From Georgenia soli (GTDB lineage: Bacteria > Actinomycetota > Actinomycetes > Actinomycetales > Actinomycetaceae): a DNA stretch of 64,000 nt. Numbering within the stretch: position 1 is the first letter of the stretch; every line of letters begins with the position of its first letter. The notes beneath the pieces were generated by a model that saw only the letters and a program-made list of their open reading frames with translations, ran no database searches and had not been told where the DNA came from. The stretch is from contig NZ_PDJI01000004.1 in NCBI RefSeq assembly GCF_002563695.1, positions 2,480,001-2,544,000 of the forward strand, read 5' to 3'. Positions 8,025 to 15,789 of the stretch are shown here, in pieces. Position numbers and translations under genes: made by a program.

Positions 8025-8545
8025 GGCGCGTAGGCCGCGGCGAGCGCGCGGTTCTCGGTGCGGATGCGCACCCTCAGCAGGACCGCGTTCGCCACCGTGA
8101 ACACGGACGCGGTGATCCAGGCGCTGTGGACGAGGGGGAGCGCGAACCCCTCCACGACGACGGCCACGTAGTTCGGGTGCCGGAACCACCGGTACGGGCC
8201 GCCCTCCACCAGGGGCAGGCCCGGCACGACGATGACCCGGGTGTTCCAGCGTGGTCCCAGCGTCCGGATGCACCACCACCGCAGCGCCTGGGAGCCCACC
8301 GCGAGGGCGAGCATCAGCCAGCCGAGGGCCGGGACGAACACCCGCCCCAGGAGCCAGACCTCCGCGAGGGCGCCGACCAGCAGGCCGGTGTGCAGCACTA
8401 CCATCACCGGGTAGTGGCCGGCGCCCGACTCCACCCCGCCGCGGGCGAAGCTCCAGGCCGCGTTGCGGCGCGCCACCACCAGCTCCGCCAGCCGCTCGAG
8501 CCCGACCGCCAGCACGAACGCCGTGAACAGCATCTCCGACGTCAT
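8021..8545 (-). CDS. Isoprenylcysteine carboxyl methyltransferase-like O-methyltransferase
   Basis: A 174-residue membrane protein with four to five hydrophobic segments and the ICMT signature region (GPYRWFRHPNYVAVV), which binds S-adenosylmethionine. Bacterial ICMT-like proteins linked to type III PKS genes, such as SrsB, methylate phenolic hydroxyls of alkylresorcinols and alkylquinols, not prenylcysteine. The gene starts one base after the PKS stop and overlaps the FAD gene start by 4 nt, so the three proteins are likely produced together at the membrane where the lipid product would partition. Confidence 0.88.
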   Translation of the reverse strand: MTSEMLFTAFVLAVGLERLAELVVARRNAAWSFARGGVESGAGHYPVMVVLHTGLLVGALAEVWLLGRVFVPALGWLMLALAVGSQALRWWCIRTLGPRWNTRVIVVPGLPLVEGGPYRWFRHPNYVAVVVEGFALPLVHSAWITASVFTVANAVLLRVRIRTENRALAAAYAP

Positions 8546-8546
8546 C

Positions 8547-9611
8547 TCAGGCCCTCAGCAGCACGAGCTCGAGGCTGAAGCCAGGCCCCATCGCCATCAT
8601 GACGCCGTACGAACCGGGCTCGGGCGGCCGCCGGTCGAGCGTGTCGCGCAGGATGTGCAGCACCGACGCCGAGGAGAGGTTCCCGACCGTGCGCAGCGAC
8701 TCCGTGGTCAGGGCGAGGTCGTCCGCGTCGACGCCGAGCGCCTCGACCATCGAGTCGATCACCTTCGGCCCGCCCGGGTGGCACACCCACCACCCGACGT
8801 CCTCGATCCGCAGGTCGTGCTCGGCGAGGAACGCGGCGACGTCGCGGCCCACGTGGCTGCGCACGAGCTCGGGCACCTCCACGCCCAGCACGATGCGCAG
8901 GCCGGTGGAGCGCACGTCCCAGCCCATGGTCCCCTCGGTGCCGGGGTAGGTGCGGCTGCGGCTGGCGATCACCGCGGGAGTTCCGGCGGTGCCGGCCGCA
9001 GGGTGCTCCGGACCGACGGCGACGACGGCGGCCACGCCGTCGCCGAAGAGCCCCGAGGCCACCAGGTTCGCCGTCGAGACGTCGTCGCGCTGGACGGTCA
9101 GGGAGCACAGCTCCGCCGAGACGAGCACGGCGACGCCGTCGGGCCGCCCGGCGAGGAGGTCGTGCACGCGGGCGGTGCCGGCGGCGCCGGCCATGCAACC
9201 CAGCCCCATCAGCGGCACGCGCACCACGTCCTCACGCATGCCCAGCCGGGCGGCGATGCGTGACTCCACGGACGGCACCGCCAGCCCGGTGACGGTGGTC
9301 GAGACGAAGACGTCGACCTCCTGCGGCACGAGCCCCGCCCGCTCCAGCGCGCCGGCCACGGCGACGGTGCCGAGCTCGACCGCGGCGGAGAGGAACTCGT
9401 CGTTGGCGGCGCCGAAGTCGTCCAGGGTGCCGTAGCGGGAGAGCGGCAGGGCCAGGTGGCGGCTGTCGACGCCGGCGCTGCCGTGGACCTTGCGCAGCAG
9501 CACCTCGGTGCGCCGGTCGGCGCGCATCACCCTGGCGAGCACGTCGGTGATCTCGCGCTGGTCGTACCGGTGTTCGGGGAGGACGGCCTCCACCCCGACG
9601 AGGTGCGTCAT
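8547..9611 (-). CDS. Type III polyketide synthase (alkylresorcinol/alkylpyrone synthase-like)
   Basis: A 354-residue ketosynthase-fold enzyme of the chalcone/stilbene synthase superfamily. The catalytic triad is complete: Cys139 in MGLGCMAGAAG, His278 in CHPGG and Asn311 in GNLSSAS. C-terminal GPGFS, the GFGPG-like loop, is present. Such enzymes extend a fatty-acyl starter with malonyl-CoA and cyclise it to a resorcinol or pyrone. With the methyltransferase and flavoprotein downstream, the order matches srsABC. ATG 9611 has only a weak ribosome binding site. Product chain length and cyclisation mode cannot be predicted from sequence. Confidence 0.93.
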   Translation of the reverse strand: MTHLVGVEAVLPEHRYDQREITDVLARVMRADRRTEVLLRKVHGSAGVDSRHLALPLSRYGTLDDFGAANDEFLSAAVELGTVAVAGALERAGLVPQEVDVFVSTTVTGLAVPSVESRIAARLGMREDVVRVPLMGLGCMAGAAGTARVHDLLAGRPDGVAVLVSAELCSLTVQRDDVSTANLVASGLFGDGVAAVVAVGPEHPAAGTAGTPAVIASRSRTYPGTEGTMGWDVRSTGLRIVLGVEVPELVRSHVGRDVAAFLAEHDLRIEDVGWWVCHPGGPKVIDSMVEALGVDADDLALTTESLRTVGNLSSASVLHILRDTLDRRPPEPGSYGVMMAMGPGFSLELVLLRA

Positions 9612-9765
9612 TCGGTGAGCGTACGTTCTGCACGCGCCGAGGGCAGCCGATCGCAGTCCCGGCCGTGCTCCTGCCCGTGCCTTGAGGCGGTGTCTGCTGG
9701 TGCCTGCCACCTTGCCGCGGTGATCCGCCCCTCCATGCCGGCGTCTCCGCGCCTACGCTGCTCGC

Positions 9766-10590
9766 GTGCCGTCCCGTACGCGCGTGCCAGCCCTCGCCGG
9801 GGCGCTCGCGCGCGCGTGCCACCCGGCCCCCACGGTCGCCGTCACGGTGCTGGCCGGGCTCGCCGCCGTCGTCGCCGGGCACACGGCGGCCGGGGTCGCG
9901 CTGGTGACTCTCGCGGTGCTGGCCGGGCAGCTGACCATCGGCTGGTCCAACGACCTGCTCGACGCCGAGCGGGACCGCGCCGTCGGCCGGGGCGACAAGC
10001 CCGTCGCGACCGGCGAGCTGCCCGTGCCCGTGCTGCGCGGCGCCCTGGCCGGGGCGGTCGTGGTGTGCCTCGGCGCCTCGACGCTGCTCGGGATGGCCGC
10101 CGGGCTGACGCACGTCGTGCTGCTCGTCGGCTCCGGCCTGGCGTACAACCTGGTGCTCAAGCGCACGCTGCTGTCCTGGCTGCCCTACGTGGTCGCGTTC
10201 GGGTCGCTGCCGGCGGTGGTGTGGCTGGCGCTCGACCCGCCCCAGCTGCCGCCGGTGTGGACCATGGCGGTCGGGAGTCTCCTGGGGTTCGGCGCGCACC
10301 TGGTGAACGTCATCCCGGACCTCGCGGACGACGCCGCCACCGGCGTCCGCGGGCTCCCTCACCGTCTCGGTGCCCGGGCCACGGGCGTCCTGGCCGTCCT
10401 GGTGCTGACCACAGGGTCCGCCGTCGCGGTGCTCGGCCCGGACGGTCCCGCACCGGGATGGGCGTGGGCGCTCCTCGTGGGTGCGGGGGTGCTCGCGGTC
10501 GGGGCGCTGCTGCGGGGAGGGCGCGCCCCGTTCCGGTCCGCGCTCGTCATCGCGGTGGTCAACGTCGTGATGCTGCTGGTCAGGGCGTAG
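9766..10590 (+). CDS. UbiA-family prenyltransferase
   Basis: A 274-residue integral membrane prenyltransferase with about 8-9 helices. Both Mg-diphosphate-binding aspartate motifs are visible: NDLLDAERD (about residues 64-72) and the second DLADDAATG (about 185-193). It is divergent from the type III PKS operon and separated by a 154-bp shared promoter region. In the agq cluster, a UbiA enzyme prenylates the alkylhydroquinone, so this one probably attaches an isoprenoid to the PKS-derived phenol. Menaquinone MenA or protoheme farnesyltransferase are alternatives, but their usual neighbours are absent. GTG start, no clear ribosome binding site; a downstream GTG (9784) is possible. Confidence 0.85.
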   Translation: MPSRTRVPALAGALARACHPAPTVAVTVLAGLAAVVAGHTAAGVALVTLAVLAGQLTIGWSNDLLDAERDRAVGRGDKPVATGELPVPVLRGALAGAVVVCLGASTLLGMAAGLTHVVLLVGSGLAYNLVLKRTLLSWLPYVVAFGSLPAVVWLALDPPQLPPVWTMAVGSLLGFGAHLVNVIPDLADDAATGVRGLPHRLGARATGVLAVLVLTTGSAVAVLGPDGPAPGWAWALLVGAGVLAVGALLRGGRAPFRSALVIAVVNVVMLLVRA

Positions 10591-10636
10591 GTCCCCACGG
10601 GCGCCGGCGCCCGAAGCTGCGCGGTTGGCACGTTGT

Positions 10637-10646
10637 TGCCATGGCA
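10637..10646. promoter_or_regulatory. TGCCATGGCA palindrome upstream of the LanC-like gene
   Basis: A 10-bp perfect palindrome TGCCATGGCA centred about 110 bp upstream of the ATG of the cyclase-like gene. The same core is part of an 18-bp palindrome about 104 bp upstream of the secreted peptide gene (13234-13251). Shared site and shared distance suggest one regulator acts on both promoters. The regulator encoded between them is the obvious candidate. Confidence 0.55.
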
Positions 10647-10751
10647 TCCACTGCCCTGCTCCGGAGGTCGTCCGTCGGGAACACCCCGGGCTACCGTCGG
10701 AGTGTGCCCGGGGTGGGTGCGTTGGGAACCGGGAAAAATCCGGGGGGTGTC

Positions 10752-11984
10752 ATGTCCGAGGCTTCGATGCTGCTGCCGTTCGAACTGCGAACGGCTGCTC
10801 ACGCGATGGCCGCCGTGCGTCCGGCACGGGAGGCGCTGGGGGGCGCCGTACCTGCCGGAGTGCTGGTGGACATGGCGGCCCGTGGGGCGGTCGACCTGTC
10901 AGCTCTCGAGTCCGCGGACTATTCCCGCCTCCTCGAAGAGGTGGGGCAGGCTATCCTCGCGACGGCGACGCCGGAGCGGACGGACCGTCTCTTCCCTGAC
11001 AACGTAGCCCTCATGGCCGGCGGCGCTGGGGGTGCCGCCGGCCAGGTGAGCTTCGGGCACGGCGCGACCGGGGTCCTCTGGGCCCTCGCCGAAGCGGGCG
11101 TGGAGGTGCCGGACGAGCTCGTGGACTGGCTCGTACGCGCGGTCGAGAACTCGGACGGTCTTGGTCCAGGACTGTTCGACGGAGCCAGCGGCATCGCCCT
11201 GGCGCTCGACCGGCTCGGACGCGCGGAAGCGGCTGCTCGCCTGTGGGGGCAGGTCGAGCAGGTACCGCTGGTGGAGCTCGGCACCGGGCTGGCCGACGGC
11301 CTGCCCGGTGTCGGGCTCGCCCTCCTCGAGAGGGCGCCCGTGCGCGACGTCGACGCGCTCCTGGCGCGTGCGACGGCGATCGGCGCGGAGCTGCTCGACC
11401 GCCTCGCGGTGGAAGACCCGTGGCCGGGGGGACCGGGCCTTCTCCACGGCGGATCCGGTACCGCGCTGTTCCTCCTGCACCTGTACGGGCTGACGGAGGA
11501 CGAGGAGCTGCTCGTCGGCGTGGAGCGGGCGTTGCAGCGTGATCTCGCCGGGCTCGGGCTCGGTCCCGACGGTCGGCGCTGGAACACGACCGAGAACTCG
11601 TCCGTGTGGACCGGGACGGACGGCATCGTCATGGTGCTGCACGAGGCGGTCAAGCACCTCGACGTGCCGTGGCTCCAGGAGACGCACCGGTCGGCCGCCG
11701 TGGCCACCGGTCGCCGCCTCGAGCACCTGCCCGCCCTCTTCCGTGCGCGGGCCGGCGCCCTGATGGCTTACCAGACGATGCACTCCGAGTCCTGGACGCC
11801 GTCCCACGAGCGGATCGCGCTCGTGCGGCTGCACCTCGGACGCCTCGACCTCTGCGGCGGTCGCCGTCACCTCCACCTCACCGGTGAAGAGGTCGACGAG
11901 CGCGAGACCGGCGCGGCCGGTCACCTTCTGGCGCTTGCCGGCCTGCTCGGCTCAGGGGACCGGCGGGTGCCGTTCTTCTGGTGA
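10752..11984 (+). CDS. Stand-alone LanC-like domain related to the LanKC cyclase half
   Basis: A 410-residue protein resembling the C-terminal cyclase domain of class III lanthionine synthetases. It begins near the inter-domain segment (ATPERTDRLFPDN, about 72-84) and then shows the toroid repeats FGHGATGVLWAL (101-112), LFDGASGIALAL (141-152), LADGLPGVGLAL (180-191), LLHGGSGTALFL (230-241) and GTDGIVMVL (288-296). The N-terminal lyase and kinase domains of a LanKC are absent, and no dehydratase is nearby. The only cysteine is C368, so the Cys-Cys-His zinc site of classical LanC is missing, as in many class III cyclases. ATG 10752 follows a GGGGGG stretch; an in-frame ATG at 10641 overlaps the palindrome and has no ribosome binding site. 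Confidence 0.75.
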   Translation: MSEASMLLPFELRTAAHAMAAVRPAREALGGAVPAGVLVDMAARGAVDLSALESADYSRLLEEVGQAILATATPERTDRLFPDNVALMAGGAGGAAGQVSFGHGATGVLWALAEAGVEVPDELVDWLVRAVENSDGLGPGLFDGASGIALALDRLGRAEAAARLWGQVEQVPLVELGTGLADGLPGVGLALLERAPVRDVDALLARATAIGAELLDRLAVEDPWPGGPGLLHGGSGTALFLLHLYGLTEDEELLVGVERALQRDLAGLGLGPDGRRWNTTENSSVWTGTDGIVMVLHEAVKHLDVPWLQETHRSAAVATGRRLEHLPALFRARAGALMAYQTMHSESWTPSHERIALVRLHLGRLDLCGGRRHLHLTGEEVDERETGAAGHLLALAGLLGSGDRRVPFFW

Positions 11985-12003
11985 GTTCGGAGTTGTTGCG
12001 ACT

Positions 12004-12034
12004 CGGGGTCGTCCGGCTGAGGCCGGCGGCCCCG
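12004..12034. terminator. Hairpin between convergent genes
   Basis: GC-rich imperfect hairpin (CGGGG arm at 12004-12008 against CCCCG at 12030-12034, with an inner CCGGC/GCCGG stem) located just past the LanC-like stop. Probably terminates that gene; the convergent regulator ends about 90 bp further on. Confidence 0.45.
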
Positions 12035-12127
12035 ATCTCGTTGTTGGGCCGGTCCTCCTCCAGGCAGGCGTGCGGGCAGCCGGACGCCTTACGCGGAACT
12101 AGCTGACTGGGCGCTCGGGCGCTCTGC

Positions 12128-13105
12128 TCAGAGCCAGCCGCGCTCGACGGCCCGGGCGCCGAGCTCGAACCGGCTCGTCGCGTCGACCCGGTTGCTCAGC
12201 ACGTTGATCATGCGGCGGACCGTGCGGATCGAGATACCGAGGGAGCGCGCGATGGCCTCGTCCTTGAGTCCCCGGGAGAGCAGCTGCAGGAGCTCCCGCT
12301 CCTCCGGACGGAGCTCATTCTCGCTGGCCGGCGGCGACGGAAGGTCGTCCCCCGCCTCCCACAGCAGGTCGAACAGGGCCTGTAGCGCAGTGATCGCTCC
12401 AGGGGTGTTGAGCACGATGGCGCCGCGGGAGAAGTCATGCGGGTCCGACGTGACGACGGCCACCTTCTCGTCGTAGATCAGCACCCGTACCGGCAGAGCG
12501 ATGGCGGTCCGGGCCTGTCCGCCATGCTCACGGAACCATCCTGCGTATTCCACCACGGCGTCGTCATGGCGTGCGGAGGCTGGGTAGAGCGTCCTGATTC
12601 TGACGCCACGGGCCAGTGCGGGCTCCTCATCTGCGCGAGCTTGGCCGAGGACGTGCGGAAGCGGGGCCTTAGTCACGATGGAGTCCACCGACGACTCGAC
12701 GTTCTGTCCGAGTTCCAGGATCCGGGCGAAGATCTGGTCTGTTCCCACGAGCCGTTCGAACTCACCGTGACGAGCGTTCTGGATGGTGCGGTGATACTCG
12801 TCCACGAGAGCCGCAGCACCGGAGCGCATCGTACTGAGCTCTTCCTGTGCTCGATGGAGTTCCTTCTCGTGCTGCCCCACGAGGCGCTCAAAGGCGACCT
12901 GCGGGGACTCGATCCGGCGGTTTGTCGGGTCTGAGTGCGAGCGCCGGACGAAGCCCTTGTCCTCCAGAGACGCCAGGAGGGAGGTGACCTCGTCGTCATC
13001 GCGCTCAAGGTGGCGCGCTAGGTCTCCTTGGGAGATGTCCGGGTGCGCCAGGAGCAGGCGGTACGCCTCGATGGCGTCCGCGCTCAGTCCCAGCGGCTCG
13101 AACAT
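12128..13105 (-). CDS. TrmB-like/LuxR-type HTH transcriptional regulator
   Basis: A 325-residue regulator with two DNA-binding-type modules. The N-terminus (about 1-70) is a TrmB/MarR-like winged helix (SADAIEAYRLLLAHPDISQG, then EVTSLLASLEDKGFVRR); a helical stretch follows (about 75-110). The middle region is a probable ligand-sensing domain. The C-terminus (about 262-322) is a LuxR-type tetrahelical HTH (LRPEERELLQLLSRGLKDE, then SIRTVRRMINVL). ATG 13105 has GAGGAG five bases upstream. It lies between the LanC-like gene (convergent) and the secreted peptide gene (divergent), and the intergenic region towards the peptide contains an 18-bp perfect palindrome, its likely operator. Confidence 0.85.
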   Translation of the reverse strand: MFEPLGLSADAIEAYRLLLAHPDISQGDLARHLERDDDEVTSLLASLEDKGFVRRSHSDPTNRRIESPQVAFERLVGQHEKELHRAQEELSTMRSGAAALVDEYHRTIQNARHGEFERLVGTDQIFARILELGQNVESSVDSIVTKAPLPHVLGQARADEEPALARGVRIRTLYPASARHDDAVVEYAGWFREHGGQARTAIALPVRVLIYDEKVAVVTSDPHDFSRGAIVLNTPGAITALQALFDLLWEAGDDLPSPPASENELRPEERELLQLLSRGLKDEAIARSLGISIRTVRRMINVLSNRVDATSRFELGARAVERGWL

Positions 13106-13233
13106 GCGTCTCCTCGTCTCTCGGACCTGCACCGATGGTAATCGTCGGGCAGATGCGGGCCGAATCGCCACGGCGGGGATGAGTCGACCGGTCTCACGCC
13201 GTCCCTCGCAACTGATTTCCGGTCGCGCGGGAC

Positions 13234-13251
13234 TTCCTGCCATGGCAGGAA
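13234..13251. promoter_or_regulatory. 18-bp perfect palindrome, probable operator
   Basis: TTCCTGCCATGGCAGGAA is a perfect 18-bp palindrome in the divergent region between the LuxR-type regulator and the secreted peptide. Its centre is about 27-30 bp upstream of a GATAAT (13269-13274) that could be the -10 box of the peptide gene, the geometry of a class II activator overlapping -35. Its inner TGCCATGGCA is repeated at 10637-10646. Confidence 0.65.
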
Positions 13252-13268
13252 CTCCACCTTGTAATCCT

Positions 13269-13298
13269 GATAATTGCGGGCAGCGAGCGGCGATTATC
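13269..13298. promoter_or_regulatory. AT-rich inverted repeat and possible -10 element
   Basis: GATAATTGC (13269-13277) and GCGATTATC (13290-13298) form a 9-bp inverted repeat with one mismatch. In this GC-rich region, the GATAAT and its mirror stand out and could serve as -10 boxes for the peptide gene. Alternatively this is a second regulator site. Confidence 0.4.
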
Positions 13299-13346
13299 GA
13301 TGCAGATGGCCGAACGGGCATCGGAGTGACTGAGGAGGTCGTGACC

Positions 13347-13502
13347 ATGGTTCGGAAGATTGTGGCGAGTGCGGTGCTCGCGGTGGGACTGACCGTGACG
13401 GCTGCCGCTGTGCCTGCGACCGCGGCGCCCGCCAAGGGTGGCGACGGTGGGGGAGTTTCCACGGCGTGCGCGTTCTGCTGGCCGGAGAAGCGGATCAACT
13501 GA
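13347..13502 (+). CDS. Small secreted peptide with Ser/Thr/Cys-containing tail
   Basis: A 51-residue precursor. Residues 1-26/29 form a Sec signal peptide: MVRK, a hydrophobic core (IVASAVLAVGLTVTAAAV) and signal-peptidase-like ATA or APA sites. The predicted mature part is only 22-25 residues: a GGDGGG stretch, then VSTACAFCWPEKRIN with C41 and C44 and nearby Ser/Thr. ATG 13347 has GAGGAGG (13332-13338) at ideal spacing. I do not recognise the family. The neighbourhood (orphan lanthionine-cyclase domain, LuxR-type regulator, shared palindrome) suggests a modified peptide or an extracellular signal. A class III lanthipeptide precursor would normally lack a Sec signal, so the pairing is inference. 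Confidence 0.7.
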   Translation: MVRKIVASAVLAVGLTVTAAAVPATAAPAKGGDGGGVSTACAFCWPEKRIN

Positions 13503-13514
13503 CTCCGCCAGAAC

Positions 13515-13547
13515 ACGGGCGGGAGTGCTGACCGCGCTCCCGCCCGT
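13515..13547. terminator. Bidirectional terminator hairpin
   Basis: ACGGGCGGGAG (13515-13525) pairs perfectly with CTCCCGCCCGT (13537-13547), an 11-bp stem with 11-nt loop. It lies between the convergent peptide gene and S9 peptidase gene, followed by TACTTG on the plus strand. Confidence 0.75.
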
Positions 13548-13562
13548 ACTTGCATGCCAGCA

Positions 13563-15656
13563 TCACCCGAGTAGTTCCGGCAGCTCGCGCGACTCCTCGC
13601 CCAGCACGTGCTCGGCCAGGAACGCCAGCACCACCTGGTACCAGATCTTCGCGTGCTGCGGCGTGAGCACCCAGTGGTTCTCGTCCGGGAAGTACAGGAA
13701 CCGGTGCGCCGTCGACCCGTCCTCGGCCTGTGGCAGCCCTGAGGCCGAGAGCAGCTCGAACCACAGCCGCAGCCCTTCCCCGACCGGGACGCGGTAGTCC
13801 TTGTCGCCGTGGATCACCAGCATCGGCGTGCGGATGTCCGCCACGGACCGGTGCGGTGAGTTCACCTCCTGCATCTCCGGGCTCATCTCCCGGGACCAGT
13901 AGTACGAGACGTCCGTGGTGGGCCCGAAGCTGTCCAGAGCCCACAGGCTCGCGTGCGTGACGATCGCGCGGAAGCGGTCGGTGTGGCCGGCCACCCAGTT
14001 CGCCATGTACCCGCCGAACGATCCGCCCATCGCGGCGGTGCGGGACTCGTCCACCTCCGGCAGGGCGACGGCGGCGTCCGTGGCGGCCATCAGGTCGGTG
14101 AACGGCTCGAAGCCCCACCGGCCCCAGCCGCGCTGGATCATGTCCTGGCCGTAGCCGGTCGACAGGGCGGGGTCGGGCAGCAGGACCGCATAGCCCTCCG
14201 CCACCATCAGCCATGGGTTCCAGCGCCAGCTCCAGGCGTTCCACGAGCCGAGCGGCCCGCCGTGGATCCACAGCAGCAGCGGCGCCGGCGTCTCGGCCGA
14301 CGCACCGTCCGGCAGGGCGAGCCACGAGCGCACGCGGACGCCGTCCGCCGTCGTGGTCTCCACCTCCCGCAGGGTGCCCGGCAGCTCGGGCCGGGCCACC
14401 GGGCCCCGCAGCACGGTCACCTCGGCCGTGCCCTCGGCGAGGGAGCTCAGGTCGATCCGGACCACCTCTGCGGGGTGCGCGTAGGAGGAGCGCAGGGCGT
14501 ACGCGGCCGTGCCGTCCGGGGCGACGACCAGGTCGGAGAAGGCGCCGTCCTGCGTCAGGCGGGTGACAGCCCCGGTCGCGACGTCGACGTGGAAGACGGG
14601 TGCGCGGCCGTCGTCGTCGGCGGTCATCAGCAGGCCGCTGCCGTCGGGCAGCCACCGCACGGGCCCGGGCCAGCGGTCCCAGTCCTCGCCGAGGCGGCGG
14701 CTCTCGCCCGAGGCGAGGTCGAGCAGCCGCAGGGTCGGCACGGGAGCCCGCTCGGCGGTCGACCGCACCTCGTGCACGTAGACCAGCGACCGGCCGTCCG
14801 GCGAGATCCGCGGGGAGGAGTACTCGACGTCCTCGTCCGCGGCCAGCAGGGTGGTGCGCTCGCCCGTCCCGACGTCCACCCGCACGAGGTCCACCCGCTG
14901 CGAGCCGCGCCCCTCCGGCACCACCCACTCCGTGACGAGGAAGGAGCCGTCGGCGGCGACGTCGTGGCTGGTCTCGACCAGGTGCGTGCGGGCGTCGGGG
15001 GTGAGGTCGTGCAGCTCCAGCGGCTCGTCGGCGGCCGCGGCCACGTCCGTCGGCACGACAGCGCCGCCCTCGCCGAGCCGGAGGGTGTAGAGCTTCGGGG
15101 CTGCCGGTCCGAGATCGTGGTCCCAGTACCGCACGGGGTAGCCCGCGTGGAGGATCGCCGAGACCTTCTTGTCCTTGCGCTCCTTCCGCAGCCGCGACTC
15201 CTCCCCGAGGTCGTACGCCCGCGGCAGCGCGGACCCCTGGACGACGACGGTGGCGCCCGTCTCGGCGGGCCGCACGCCCTCCACCCCGCCCGGGTGACGG
15301 GCCAGCACGTGCGCCTCTCCGCCGCCGGCGGGCAGCGTCCACAGCGCGGGGACGTCGTCGTCCGCGTCGTTCCCGGCGTCCGGGCGGGCGGCGACGAAGA
15401 GGAGTTCACCGGCGGGGGTGAAGCGCGCCTGCGACTCGCCCTTCGCCCCGCGGGTCAGCCGCCGGGCGGGCCGCTCGCCGGCGGGGTCGACCTCCCACAG
15501 GGCGGTGACGTACCGGGTGTCGTCCTCGTCCAGCGTGCTGACGCCCGTGACCAGGCGGGTCCCGTCCGGGGAGAGGGTGAGCGATGCCAGCCGCGGGAGC
15601 GCGACGTAGGCGTCGAGGTCATGGAACGGCGTGCGGGTAGGTGTGGTCTCGGTCAC
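13563..15656 (-). CDS. S9 family peptidase (prolyl oligopeptidase/acylaminoacyl-peptidase type)
   Basis: A 697-residue cytoplasmic serine peptidase. The N-terminal two thirds form a beta-propeller with repeated strands of the LSPDGTRLV / ISPDGRSLV type; the C-terminal alpha/beta-hydrolase domain has the nucleophile Ser546 in GGSFGGYMANW, Asp620 in HGDKDYRVP and His661 in DENHW. These enzymes cleave short peptides, often after proline or acylated N-termini. GTG 15656 is chosen as the start because the conserved region begins right after it. It is divergent from the amidase gene, 133 bp apart. No signal peptide is present, so a peptide-scavenging or turnover role inside the cell is likely. Confidence 0.92.
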   Translation of the reverse strand: MTETTPTRTPFHDLDAYVALPRLASLTLSPDGTRLVTGVSTLDEDDTRYVTALWEVDPAGERPARRLTRGAKGESQARFTPAGELLFVAARPDAGNDADDDVPALWTLPAGGGEAHVLARHPGGVEGVRPAETGATVVVQGSALPRAYDLGEESRLRKERKDKKVSAILHAGYPVRYWDHDLGPAAPKLYTLRLGEGGAVVPTDVAAAADEPLELHDLTPDARTHLVETSHDVAADGSFLVTEWVVPEGRGSQRVDLVRVDVGTGERTTLLAADEDVEYSSPRISPDGRSLVYVHEVRSTAERAPVPTLRLLDLASGESRRLGEDWDRWPGPVRWLPDGSGLLMTADDDGRAPVFHVDVATGAVTRLTQDGAFSDLVVAPDGTAAYALRSSYAHPAEVVRIDLSSLAEGTAEVTVLRGPVARPELPGTLREVETTTADGVRVRSWLALPDGASAETPAPLLLWIHGGPLGSWNAWSWRWNPWLMVAEGYAVLLPDPALSTGYGQDMIQRGWGRWGFEPFTDLMAATDAAVALPEVDESRTAAMGGSFGGYMANWVAGHTDRFRAIVTHASLWALDSFGPTTDVSYYWSREMSPEMQEVNSPHRSVADIRTPMLVIHGDKDYRVPVGEGLRLWFELLSASGLPQAEDGSTAHRFLYFPDENHWVLTPQHAKIWYQVVLAFLAEHVLGEESRELPELLG

Positions 15657-15789
15657 CCCGACATCCCACCACGGACGGTCCCGGTCCGGTGGAAGCCCGG
15701 GCCGGGCCGCGCCGAGAATCCCCGGGTCCACGGGTGTCCCGCGCCGCGGAGCTGCCCTCGGCCCGCGCCCGGGAGGAGCGGGTGCCAGG

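Noticed and set aside
10641..10751. Alternative upstream ATG start for the LanC-like gene
   Set aside because: In frame, but lacks a ribosome binding site, overlaps the palindrome and has low-complexity sequence; ATG 10752 follows a G-rich SD.
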